Assembly (NCBI GenBank): GCA_949152475.1
Contig: OX424570.1
Location: forward strand, 6,808,181 to 6,872,180
Reading direction: 5' to 3'
Length of the DNA stretch: 64,000 nucleotides
DNA from: Terebella lapidaria
Lineage: Eukaryota > Annelida > Polychaeta > Terebellida > Terebellidae
Shown here piece after piece: positions 10,302 to 20,700 of this stretch. Below the pieces are notes generated by a model. It had not been told where the DNA came from. It saw only the letters and a program-made list of their open reading frames with translations, and made no database searches. A program made the position numbers and the translations under genes. Position 1 is the first letter of the stretch, and each line of letters begins with the position of its first letter.

Positions 10302-12785
10302 GATCAAATCAAATCAAATCAAATCAATTTATTTCGACAGCATGAAAATAAACACACAAATACATGCTGTCGGGTCTCCACATAGCCAGTGGCTGTCTTA
10401 CTGTGGAGCCCTAATAAAATAATTTTACAATATAACATAAAATGTGTGTATGTGGGGAAGTGTGTTCTGAGTTGGGGTGTGTCGAGCGGGGCGGGGCGGT
10501 GAGCAAGACAGGCGCTGGCAGCATGACGAGAGGAACGGGATGGAACCGAGCAAGTTTTTACCTTCTGCAATCCTTGCATAGTGGGTTTGAGCAGGTTACT
10601 GTATCTCTATATTTCGTAATCACGTGTTTTTTAATGTTGTTTTTAAAGCATCTTTTACTACTTTGTCTATAGTCTGTCAAAAAAGGGAGGTAATCATTCC
10701 AGATTCTCGGAAAAGTATGGTTGGGTAATTTGGAACTGAAATGCGTTCTGGGGCGAGGAATGTGATAGAGGTTCAGTTGTCGGGTTATTCTATTTGTCCA
10801 TGATGAATTTAGTGTGGCGAGATATGTTAGGGGTTTTGGTACTTTAGAGTTTTCATAGTCATGCATAAATAGCAACACATTGGTATGATACAAATCCGAT
10901 ATTTTCAACAATTTATTTTGTTTGAATAATGGATCGGTATGCGAACGATACGACTTATTATTGATGATTCTGATTGCTCTCTTCTGCAACATAAATAATT
11001 TATTAACGTGTGGTGAGTTGCCCCAGGCCAGAAGTCCATAGTTTATATAAGATTCAAACAATGTATGATAGAGTATTAGCAATATATCATGTGTGAAAAT
11101 ATTTTTTAACCTATTCATGTTATAGAGCGATTTAGAAAGTTTTTTGGAGATGTAATCAATATGAGTTTTCCATGACAAGTCAGCATCCAAATATATACCT
11201 AAAAATTTGGCTTTGTTCATCTCATCGTTTGGTTTAATTTTTATTCCATTCATACGGATATTAATATCAATATATTTGTTTCTGACATTTGGACCAAAAA
11301 GCATAAATGTTGTTTTTTCTTTGTTTAGAGCTAATTTATTGGCACATAGCCATTCAAATATATTCTGTAGTTCAGTGTTTACTAAGGCATTTAAATGTTT
11401 TATGTTGTTCCCAGATGTATATAGTGTTGTGTCGTCTGCAAAGCAGAGCACATTTAAGCTAGTGCTGGATTTAATGTCATTGATATACAAAAGGAATAGT
11501 ACCGGTCCCAGAATTGAACCTTGTGGGACACCACAAACTATATTTTTCATATTGGATTTAGCACCCCTAATTTCACAATATTGTTTCCTGTTTGATAAAT
11601 AACTTTGAAACCAATCACTACTCACTCCTCTAATACCGTAATTATACAATTTGCTTAATAGAATTTCGTGGTTAACAGTATCGAAAGCTTTTGAAAGGTC
11701 TACAAATATTGACATGGTAATGTCTTTACTGTCACTGGCTTCAGAGATATCAGTAAGCAATTTGATTATCGGGTGTATTGTCGAGTGCTTGGAGCGAAAA
11801 CCATACTGGTTTTGATAGAAAGTATTAGAAGATTCGATAAAACTAACCAGTCGTTTGCACACGATTTTTTCTAATAATTTAGAGAATGATGGTAGAATAC
11901 TAATTGGTCGATAGTTTTCTATAGTACGTCTTTCACCATTTTTAAATATTGGAATAACTTTTGCAATTTTAAAATCGTCTGGGAAAATACCTTGTTTCAG
12001 AGATTCATTAAAAATATGGGTAAGTGGAACCAAAATTTTCGCGATGGTTTCTATCAGAAGTTTATTTGAGATGTCATCAAATCCCTTCGAATTCTTAGTT
12101 TTGATTTTCCTGGAAAGTTGCAGTATTTCTACGGGGTTAGTGGGTGTCATGAAGAAGGTATTATTGGATGGGTTACAGAGATATGACGAGAAATGTTTAT
12201 TTGGAACAGGAATTCTTTCACAGGTTTTTGCCCCTACATTAATAAAATAATCATTGAAAGCGTTCACTATTTCTTGCACATTCGTTGTTTCAGTCCCATT
12301 TATCACAAAGTTGGTTGGTAATCTGGACTTATCATTAGTTTTATGGGTAGCAGTGCGTATCAGCTCCCATGTTTTTTTCACATTATTTTTGTATTCATGG
12401 AACATTTGCTTATAAAAGTGCCCTCTACGCACCCTCAAAAGTTTTCTGTATAGATCTTTATATATTTTATATCTTCGAATATTATCTTCCGATGCCTTCA
12501 GCAGTTTTTTCTTATATAGTTTATGTTTAGTTATGGATGATACTATAAGCCCTTTTGTCATCCATGGTTCTCGTTTAATCAATCGTTTTGTTGTACGCAA
12601 TTTTTTCAATGGAAAACAATTATTTAGTTGTTCATTATATATTTCATAAAAATTAACTAATGCTTGGTTAGGGTCGGTGATATTTAGGACATTATCGAAT
12701 TTGATTTCTCTTAGTTTATTTACAAACTCTCTTATTTTTAGTTCAGAAAAGACTTGTAGTTCAGAAAAAGATTGTTTCCACAAAC
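10302..12785 (-). mobile_element. L2/CR1-like LINE, 5'-truncated, with (GATTT)n tail
   Basis: The 3' end, read on the minus strand, is a short UTR with ACAGCCACTGGCTATGTGG, then ATGCTGTCGAAATAAATTG and a (GATTT)n microsatellite at 10302-10326. Microsatellite tails are typical of L2/CR1-group elements. The 5' end stops at about 12785 inside ORF2, after the endonuclease would have been, as expected from incomplete reverse transcription. It interrupts the hairpin/CGTC repeat on both sides (9767-10301 and 12950-13300). The long uninterrupted frame suggests a fairly recent insertion. Confidence 0.85.
10558..12783 (-). CDS. LINE reverse transcriptase (C-terminal 741 residues of ORF2)
   Basis: One uninterrupted frame of 741 codons encodes the complete RT domain and C-terminal region. 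Landmarks by residue: FVDLSKAFDTVNHEIL at about 360-375 (motif A aspartate), GVPQGSILGPVLF at 418-430, FADDTTLY at 448-455 (catalytic DD). The N-terminal 330 residues include the linker region and YRPISILP. The C-terminus ends with cysteines in CSNPLCKDCRR, a zinc-knuckle-like tail. The endonuclease is missing because of the 5' truncation, so the copy cannot move unaided, although the RT looks catalytically intact. The methionine at 12783 is internal to the parent ORF2, not a true start. Confidence 0.85.
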   Translation of the reverse strand: MWKQSFSELQVFSELKIREFVNKLREIKFDNVLNITDPNQALVNFYEIYNEQLNNCFPLKKLRTTKRLIKREPWMTKGLIVSSITKHKLYKKKLLKASEDNIRRYKIYKDLYRKLLRVRRGHFYKQMFHEYKNNVKKTWELIRTATHKTNDKSRLPTNFVINGTETTNVQEIVNAFNDYFINVGAKTCERIPVPNKHFSSYLCNPSNNTFFMTPTNPVEILQLSRKIKTKNSKGFDDISNKLLIETIAKILVPLTHIFNESLKQGIFPDDFKIAKVIPIFKNGERRTIENYRPISILPSFSKLLEKIVCKRLVSFIESSNTFYQNQYGFRSKHSTIHPIIKLLTDISEASDSKDITMSIFVDLSKAFDTVNHEILLSKLYNYGIRGVSSDWFQSYLSNRKQYCEIRGAKSNMKNIVCGVPQGSILGPVLFLLYINDIKSSTSLNVLCFADDTTLYTSGNNIKHLNALVNTELQNIFEWLCANKLALNKEKTTFMLFGPNVRNKYIDINIRMNGIKIKPNDEMNKAKFLGIYLDADLSWKTHIDYISKKLSKSLYNMNRLKNIFTHDILLILYHTLFESYINYGLLAWGNSPHVNKLFMLQKRAIRIINNKSYRSHTDPLFKQNKLLKISDLYHTNVLLFMHDYENSKVPKPLTYLATLNSSWTNRITRQLNLYHIPRPRTHFSSKLPNHTFPRIWNDYLPFLTDYRQSSKRCFKNNIKKHVITKYRDTVTCSNPLCKDCRR

Positions 12786-12949
12786 TGATATTTTTGTAAT
12801 TTTGAATTTCTTCTTCATTTCTCTTGCAAATTATTTAAACATTGATAAATGTCATCTACTCAACATGAGAATTTATAAGTTCAAGATCATATATTTCTAT
12901 TTTTTAAACAGAATGACAAACGATACATCAAGAGGATGTATTTTTCAAT

Positions 12950-13310
12950 TTGATTATTTTTACATCTTTTTCGTAATGGTGGCCAATTTTGGAACCCCGT
13001 CCTGGACTTTTCGATTTCCAGACGTTCCTTCCCCTGACGGTGGTTGATGGAATCTGTTGAAATTCTGTGTATTGATGAAAGTAGAAATGAATATGATATG
13101 GGATCGGGATATCTTGGATATTATGGGATAATCCCTGCAAACTGATCTTCAAATAGCATCTTCAATTGTAACCTCAAAACGGCCATTCAGCAAAAGAATT
13201 ATTCGACTTTGTCGATTCACCATTGTCTGGTAACCTATTTTTGTTCTTAGGCTGATTTCTTTCCCCTTACCGGGCCTTTGGTCCGATAATGGTCCAATAA
13301 TCTATTTCTG
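12950..13310 (+). repeat. hairpin/CGTC dispersed repeat, diverged
   Basis: Contains GGTGGCCAATTTT, a CTGGACTTTTCGATTTCC counterpart of the 10220 sub-unit, and at 13255-13300 the hairpin stretch TTACCGGGCC-TTTGG-TCCGATAAT. It is the continuation, or a second copy, of the repeat interrupted by the 2.5 kb LINE. Confidence 0.5.
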
Positions 13311-13521
13311 TTCAAAAAAGCCTTGAAGACCAACCTGTTTCGCCAGAACTTCCCTGATCTCTAAACTCCTGCCACTTTTGTAGTTTATGTGTTATGTAAA
13401 TAAGTGTCTCACATTACTACATGGTTTACCATCTCATATATCTTTATCATGTGAAGCGCTTTGAGCAAGCTTTGGAAAGGCGCTATATCAAGTGCTTGTT
13501 ATACAATACAATACAATACAA
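13311..13521 (+). mobile_element. truncated LINE 3' end with (ATACA)n tail
   Basis: A short frame FKKALKTNLFRQNFPDL followed by a stop at 13311-13364 matches the usual C-terminus of L2/CR1-type reverse transcriptases. About 150 bp of UTR follows, with GAAGCGCTTTGAG and AAGGCGCTATATCAAG, the well-known 3' hairpin motif of such elements and their SINEs, and then the (ATACA)n tail. This is a severely 5'-truncated insertion. A related 'aaggcgctatataaat' remnant is at 16328-16370. Confidence 0.75.
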
Positions 13522-14099
13522 CTTATGCAATGGCCGAAATACCAACTATACCCCCTTAAATAATTTGCACGAAAACAGCAAAATTGACTTCGAGGGGATC
13601 CGTATAAAAAATGTCAATTTTCTCGCTTAGTGCCGGGGTACCAAATGTCTACCCTGATTAATATGTTCCCTGAATAGCCCCAAATTACATATCTGAAGTC
13701 AAACTTAGGGGACATCTCATGCACAAATACACCCCCTGAGCCACTGGACTAACAAGCATGTGTGCTAGGCAGTGCCCTTCAATCTGTGCAAAACTACGCA
13801 GTAGTTTCATATTCTAATGTACAACCTAACATTGTTCTGATGAAGCAGACATGCATGTGTGCTATGCAGTGCAATTCATTTTGTTTTCAAAACTATGTAA
13901 TGTGTTTTTATTGAGAAATCATTGCGGTAGTTCCGAAATAAAAAATTGTATTTTCATTACCAGTTCATTACCAATTTTCATTCCCAATTCTTTTTATTAA
14001 TATATTCTAGATGTCAAGTGTCCACAATTTATTTAAACTCAAAACTTGTAGGAAGATGCCCAAACAGGAATCTTGGTGATGTCCAATGAGATAACTTTT

Positions 14100-14800
14100 T
14101 GACATAATGTGAGTTTGCAACCCTGTGAGGTAGTGCCCAACTGAGAACCTTGCGCAGTACTGTCCAAAGTCCGAATTGACAACTTTGTGAGGTAGTGGTG
14201 ATACCCTGGGTTATGTATTCAACTTTCCAATTGCTGAAGTCCTGTGAGGTAGTGTCCAACTCTTCACTGGTTTGGGCCCTGTGAGGTAGTGTCCTTTGTA
14301 TACTCAGTTGAGCCTTGTGAGGTAGTGTCCATCTGTAGACTGGCTTGGCCTTGTGAGGTTGTGCCCAACTGAGATCTTTGCGCAGTACTGTCCAAGGTCC
14401 AGACTGAAAACCTTGTGAGGTGGGCCATGTGCTCAACTGTACACTGGCGAGGTCCTGTGAAGTGGTGTCCAATTCTTCACTGGTTTGAGCCCTGTGAGGT
14501 AGTGTCCTTCTGTATACTCAGTTGGGCCTTGTGTCCAACTGCACACTGATTTTGGCCCTGTGAGTTAGTGTACATCTGTAGACTGGTTCGGCCTTGTGAG
14601 GTAGTGTCAACTGTAACTTGACTCAGGCCCTGTGAGCTATTGTCTATCTGTATACTGGTTGGGCCCTTTGAGATAATCAGACCCTATACTGGTTTGAAAA
14701 CTGGAGGTATAGTCCAAATGTATCCTGTTTCGAACCCTGTAAGGTAGTGTTCCATATCTACCCTGTGAGGTAGGATATGCTATTCCTTGTGAGATAATTT
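14100..14800. repeat. minisatellite, about 50-65 bp units
   Basis: A degenerate tandem array built on 'ccctgtgaggtagtgtcc' followed by 'aactg-tatactggtttggg'. At least ten units are visible, with scattered deletions and substitutions. Open frames here (for example 14029-14472 on the minus strand, with recurring PHKAQ and TSQ) are translations of the repeat rather than a gene. Confidence 0.85.
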
Positions 14801-15039
14801 GAGTGTCTCTCAGAAGTATCGTCATAAGTCCATAACTGACTTCACTGGGATGGTACCTCAGGAAGCCGCTGACGGGTGTCCGAACATATGGACATGTCCT
14901 TATAAGTGAACATTTAAAAAATTTTCAATATGTTATGAAAACGCACAAATCCGCATACAAGGACATGTCTTATATGCAGTCATTACTGCGGTCATTATAT
15001 GCCTTATATGCGGTATGAACATGTTTCTTCCTTTAGCTT

Positions 15040-15299
15040 CACTCATCGAAGACAGCTGGGCGCCCATGATAGTCAAAACCAGGTGTCCAACACTGATTAC
15101 CTAGGAATTCGCCAGGGACACCTCCGGGCCACGGTATCTGAGAGGTTACACTCCGGCGAGTCACCGTGGTCAATCGATTTACAGTAAAACGCTTTCACGT
15201 CGAGACATCACTGAAAACATTCGGCCAGCATAGTGTTGAAATGTTTTTCATTTATAGTGCTTGATGCAACCTCGGGAAATGCCTCAAAACTATCGCAAT
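15040..15299 (-). pseudogene. degenerate PAN/apple last exon (fifth family member)
   Basis: This is closely related to the last exon of gene B (29925-30193): the acceptor AG, then CDSFEAFP, KHFNTMLAECFQ, FYCKSID and ECNLSD are all readable. Small deletions after FP shift the frame. A TGA replaces the codon after ECFQ where gene B has arginine, and a further stop comes after 'RRCPWRIPR'. No EGF or signal-peptide exon was found upstream on the minus strand, so this is an exon copy or the remains of a dead paralogue. It lies 2.4 kb upstream of gene A in opposite orientation. Confidence 0.8.
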
Positions 15300-16706
15300 C
15301 TGAAATTATATTTATATGAATTATTTGCTCATTACATATTGCATATGCTCATCATTCATCCATATCATAACTTTCAAATTGTATATGAAGTAAGACAAAG
15401 ACACGTGTTCATATTTGTTCATTTTAATCCGTCATCAGTTTGACACCTAACTCAGAACATCCATCATAAATCTAATCGTACTTCAGTCAACAAAACTGAA
15501 ACTTTTTCCACCGAAAAAGCATCACATTTGACTCCCAATATGCTCATAAAATAAGCTTATCAGTATTTTAAGACTTGTACCAACACTGTCAAAATAGCCA
15601 AGTCTGCATCATATATGATCTCATACGAAATCATGATACAACAATATATCTATTATCAATAGTGTTACCTCCAAGGTCACTCAACATACTATTCCTGAGG
15701 TGGATATAAACTCGAGATTGCGCATTCAACATAACCTTAGGTCAAGTTAAAGGCCTAAAAAAATATATATATGATTTCCTAACTTTGTATATTTTAGGTT
15801 GAAACAACCATTCTAGAAAGAATGGATGTAATGAATTATACTATGATATCTCTAGATGCAATTGATACATTTGCTAACATTCAAGGATGACGAACATAAC
15901 TAGAGCCACATACTGGTATGGCATATCAGTATGTGATAAGTATCAATATACTGATAAGCAATATATTAGTTACCATTTGAGTTTCCTCTTCGCAATAAGT
16001 AATATGTGTTCCTAAAGAGGATTTTTCAATGAAGGAGGCAAATTGAATAAAATAAAATTTCAAATTAAAATACATGTAGTCATCAATGATGCACCCAACT
16101 TTGAGCCAATGTGTCGTATTCTGCGCTTTCCTCTATATTCAATAAGCATTAATATGTGACAGTTGGATTAAATTACATTCATATGTTGGGTGAAGAGTAT
16201 TAAGGTGCAGCATATGATACTTGGGTGGGATTATGTACAACATATGAACTATGCTCATAGACATGATCTTATGGATGACACATCTACTTCAGAAAGGAGT
16301 TCAAGAGTTGGGAAGAAGAACACCTAGTGCATGCATGAAGGCGCTATATAAATAACGTATGTGTGAAAATAGATTCGGCTGCTGCAGTATGATAAATTAG
16401 AAGAACAACATTTCCAAAAGCATAACTAACTACTGGCAAAAGAGTTGCATGCTCTTGTTGTTGCGTGGTTGAGAGATAAGGAAATAATATGAACGGCGTT
16501 CCAGCTTGTAAGGCATAAAATGTGCACACTGGGTTTGATCGCACTCCGTGATATACGTGAAAGAAAACACTCCCTGTAAATCTACTACCATTCCTCCGTG
16601 GGCAAAGCAAATTACTAACAGTATGTTTAACACTCAACAAAGAGAGGTATTATGAAATTAATGTCTCCCCACTCCAGCATAATCGATGCCTAATCGATAT
16701 CGTATC
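15300..16706. other. no confident gene; AT-rich
   Basis: A minus-strand frame at 16430-16633 begins MLNILLVICFAHG, which looks like a signal peptide, and continues with three cysteines. It stops early and no partner exon was seen, so I do not call a gene. The stretch at 15980-16045 resembles 34300-34380 (GCAATAAGT, GTGTTCC, AGGATTT), a weak dispersed repeat. Confidence 0.35.
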
Positions 16707-16710
16707 TTAA

Positions 16711-17467
16711 AGCTGGACTAATGGCTTAAAAGGAGAAAAAATAGATTAAAAAATATATTTCGGCACATGTACCGCATGTGTTCATACGGTACTGTGCCCG
16801 TTACATTTCCGAAAATGCCCGACTGCAGTCGGCTGCCTTCGGTTGTTCTCGGCGTTTGCTCCAAACGCTCCAGCACTTGAGGGGTTTATGCCAGTATATA
16901 AGGCCCCAGTACCGTTCAATGAAGCGTGTCATTTGTGCGTACATGTCAACACGGAAACATTTGGGCTGTTGCCGCTAAAGCATATATCGATATACCTAAA
17001 TGTGATTCTCAATTGTGATGTACATTCTGTTATGAATCTGTGTGTGATACTTTATGTAAACAATTGACATGTCGAATATATCGTGTTTATTTATTTCCAT
17101 TTCGGAGATAGATTTAGGCAATATGATGGTTTATGCATCATATTCTAATGATATAAAATATCTGCTGTTGACAAGCAGTATGGGGGATATGCATTCACCG
17201 GGAGTGCAGCGTGGTGTTGCAGCCCAGAGTATCGTGAGTTGAACTGGACTATACCACATGACGACAGGCGAGTTTTATATCGACCGGTTGCACTTTGTGA
17301 GCGGAGCTCTTTGGAGCAAACGCCGAGGGCGGCCGAAACTAGCCGATGGTACCTCGGAAATGTTCGGTAATCTCACGGGTGCAGTACCGCCTGGACACAT
17401 GCGGTACATGTGCCGACATATATTTTTTTAAATCTCTCTTGTCTCCTTAAATACCATTAGTCCAGCT
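16711..17467. mobile_element. TTAA-flanked inverted-repeat element (757 bp)
   Basis: The left end AGCTGGACTAATGG and the right end CCATTAGTCCAGCT are exact inverted copies. They continue inward through a gapped match (a CGGCACATGTACCGCATGTG stretch on the left, its complement around 17395-17415 on the right), giving arms of roughly 100 bp or more. Both sides are bounded by TTAA (16707-16710 and 17468-17471), which fits a piggyBac-type target duplication. Because TTAA is itself palindromic, TA-type ends cannot be excluded. No transposase frame is present. It ends 267 bp before the gene A start codon. Confidence 0.75.
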
Positions 17468-17601
17468 TTAACAATATGACCGTTACGAAAATGACACTGT
17501 ACGGGACATGCATGATGGATCATATTGTCCCACACGAACCCCATAATTGTATTGAATTATGATGTACGGTAATAGATTATTCCCACTGAAATAGTTGCAG
17601 T

Positions 17602-17608
17602 TATATAA
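17602..17608 (+). promoter_or_regulatory. possible TATA box of gene A
   Basis: TATATAA sits 127 bp before the gene A start codon in otherwise mixed sequence. This is only a positional match; no transcription start is known. Confidence 0.25.
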
Positions 17609-17734
17609 TGATGCACACGAAGACTGTGAAACTGTTCTATGAAAATAAAATATACATATGAATTTGATCCATTATCGAATGCTGCCACGTACACAAACAT
17701 CTGGGAACTGAAAGGTGTTCATAAATCTGCAAAC

Positions 17735-20700
17735 ATGCTCAAGTTACTGTATGCTGTAACCGCTACTATCATCTTCATGCAGGTTGAGATAAGTGCGTCT
17801 CAGCCGGCTCTTAATAGGGCCAAACCTGATGATGTCTTGAATAATGAGATGGACTACCACCGTTCTCAACAGTATCAAGTGGTGGAGAATCATGTGATAG
17901 ACTCCAATGACCTCATCGGAACTTCCACTATTACATACGTGGAGGACTGTGCAAGTCTTTGTGTGATCCATGGGGACTGCACTGCTGCAAACGTCAAGCT
18001 GAGAGGAGCAGTCAACGGCGACAGCTCTTTGATGTTCTGTGACCTGCTAAAAATCACCCAAGGCATCGTTCTGAGGGAATCACTGGACGACAAGGCTATT
18101 CTCGAGGTTAACAAAGGTAAGACAAATGACCATCTTTGAACTCGACGGCCGTTTCCTTGAAATCCACTCATTTTTTTAGGACCTAGGGTCCGATAACCTA
18201 TTGGCATGGCGTTGCGTCCGTCGTCCGTCGTCGTCGTCGTCGTCCGTCCACAATTTTATTTTTAAAGTTTATGATCGGATCTTCCTGAAATTTTGCACAA
18301 AAATACTTAAAAATATGCCAAAAATTTTTTTTCTTTTTTTTTGATTTTCACATTTTTAGGTTAATGGACCTATGGTCCGATAACCTATTGGCATGGCGTT
18401 TCGTCCGTCGTCCGTCGTCGTCGTCCGTCGTCGTCGTTTTAGGTTACCGGGCCTTTGGTTCGATAACCTGTTGCCGTGGTGTTGCGTTCGTCGTCCGTCC
18501 GTCGTCCGTTCACATTTTTATCTTTAAAGTTTACGGTTGAATCTTTCTGAAATTTTGCAGAAAAATACCTAGAAATATTTCCAAGAGAAATTTTTTTAGT
18601 TTTCCGATTTTGCCTTTTTTTTCAAAATGGCGGCCGTTTTCGACGAAAAATGCCTGATTTTGGACTTTGGCGGCCATTTGATCAAAATCTGTTCAGTAAC
18701 TTTTTTTCTTTTTGATACACAACACTCCTCATATGTACTCCTGTGATGTGTATAAGTTTCGTTGCGCTTGAATCGCTCGAAGTGGGCCATTTTGGCCCAA
18801 AGTTGGCCCAACTAGGGTGGTTCCACTTATACGACTTGTATGTCTGTCGTATATGACTGGAGCATCGGTTACGGTGACTGACTCGTACACCTTCGAGTCA
18901 GTCAATGGAAAGGGGTCGTGTCAAAAGGTAATGAAAATACCTGAATGCGTGACGGAATGTTTATATATCAATATAGAGAAAATATAGAGAAAACTCACAG
19001 TCTTTCACTGAAATGGGGTAAAAATAATAACAATAAGATCACCATCAAAACAATGATTAGAAGTCAGGCTCACTCTGTTTTTATCACATTTGTGATACAT
19101 CTTCAGTCGTACACGCGCATGTCTACACATATTCAATGACACATTGACAAGCATGCAGAAGTCATCATGCATACAAAGATGCTGCTGTGCTTTCTTCCAT
19201 CGTCTTCCTGGCGCATGGATGATGGATCATCCCTACTGATACAGAACCATTTGGCTTTCAAGTTTGGATGTGTTACTGCGTAATCACAAAAGTTTTGATG
19301 CTTTTACAAGAAGGAACAAATTGATGGAAATAGAAATCGATATCTCCTAAACGCTGGTACATTGTTACACTGGTACAAGTATTGTGAGGCGTATTGGGTA
19401 ATCAGTTGTGTTGACGCATATGTATCACCATTCTTGTATCAGTGTTCCAGTGAACCATCTTTTAGAAGACATCCGATAAAATTGGCGTGATGAGCTGTAA
19501 ATTTAACGATGATTGCTGCGCATCTCACAATTATAGTACATACATGTACTTATGAAAAAAATGGTACATGTATTGCAATATATGTTGTCCCCTTGGGCAC
19601 GGATATGTTATTCTGCCCAATCATAATACCCGTTCACTCCTTTCAGATCCTTATTGAATATAGAAGTACTTCTATATTCTATATATTGAATATAGAATTT
19701 GACCTATCCATCCATCCATCCATCCATCCATCCATCCACAAGCAACATAGCATAATTGGGCCTCACCACAACATATTGGCCCAGGTAGGTTGAACTGTCC
19801 CCTCAATACTACTCATTCACTGAAAGCATACCATTTAGGCTAAACCATCTGTCACCTTTGATTTTTTTAATTATTGAAAATGGAAGGAAAAATAGTAAAA
19901 CGCACGTAGCGCACTTCAATTTGTGTTGTCACCCCATTGACAACAACCGATATGGCCCTCTGAGACAGCCCCTCAACGACAAGAAACAGTCGTATACGTG
20001 AGACATACAAGTCGTACAAGTGGAACCACCCTAATAGGACTTTCTCCTGTTAAATTATCCTATGCTATATAATGGGACACATTATTATTAATATCTCACT
20101 TAATATTGCGATGAGATACTAGGAATCAATTGTGGACATATAGGAAATGATTATTGCTGAATAGTGTCGTGACCTTGAATTTGACCGTTGACTCCATTTT
20201 CAAGGTCAGAGCACAAAATTGCTAAAATCTCACTTATGATCGAATTTACAGCTTACAAATCAATTGAGGACATATAGGAAGTGATATATCATGCTGAATA
20301 TTGTCATGACCTTGAACTTGACCTTTGACCTCATTTTCAAAGTCAGAGCATGAATTGGTTAAAATCTCGTTTATGATCGAATTTACAGCTTACAAATCAA
20401 TTGAGGACATCATAGGAAGTGATATATGCTGAATATTGTCATGACCTTGAATTTGATGTTTGACCTCATTTCCAAGGTCAGAGCACAAAATGGTTAATAT
20501 CTCGCTTATTTTCGACTTTTCAGCCTAGGAATCAATTGTGAACATGTAGTAAACGATATATGCTGAATGAGGTCATGACCTTGCATTTGACCTTTGACCC
20601 CATTTTCAAGGTCAAATCACAAAATGGCTAATATCTCGCTTATCATCGACTTTACAGCTTAGGAATCAATTGTACACATATAGGAAAAGATATATACTGA

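Noticed and set aside
14029-14472. 147-residue minus-strand frame as a gene
   Set aside because: It is the translation of a minisatellite; the peptide repeats follow the DNA units and no splice or start context is seen.
16344-16640. Signal-peptide-like frames as a further family first exon
   Set aside because: The cysteine spacing does not fit the C-x3-C-x(4,5)-C-x-A-A-N signature, and no donor at the expected phase was found.
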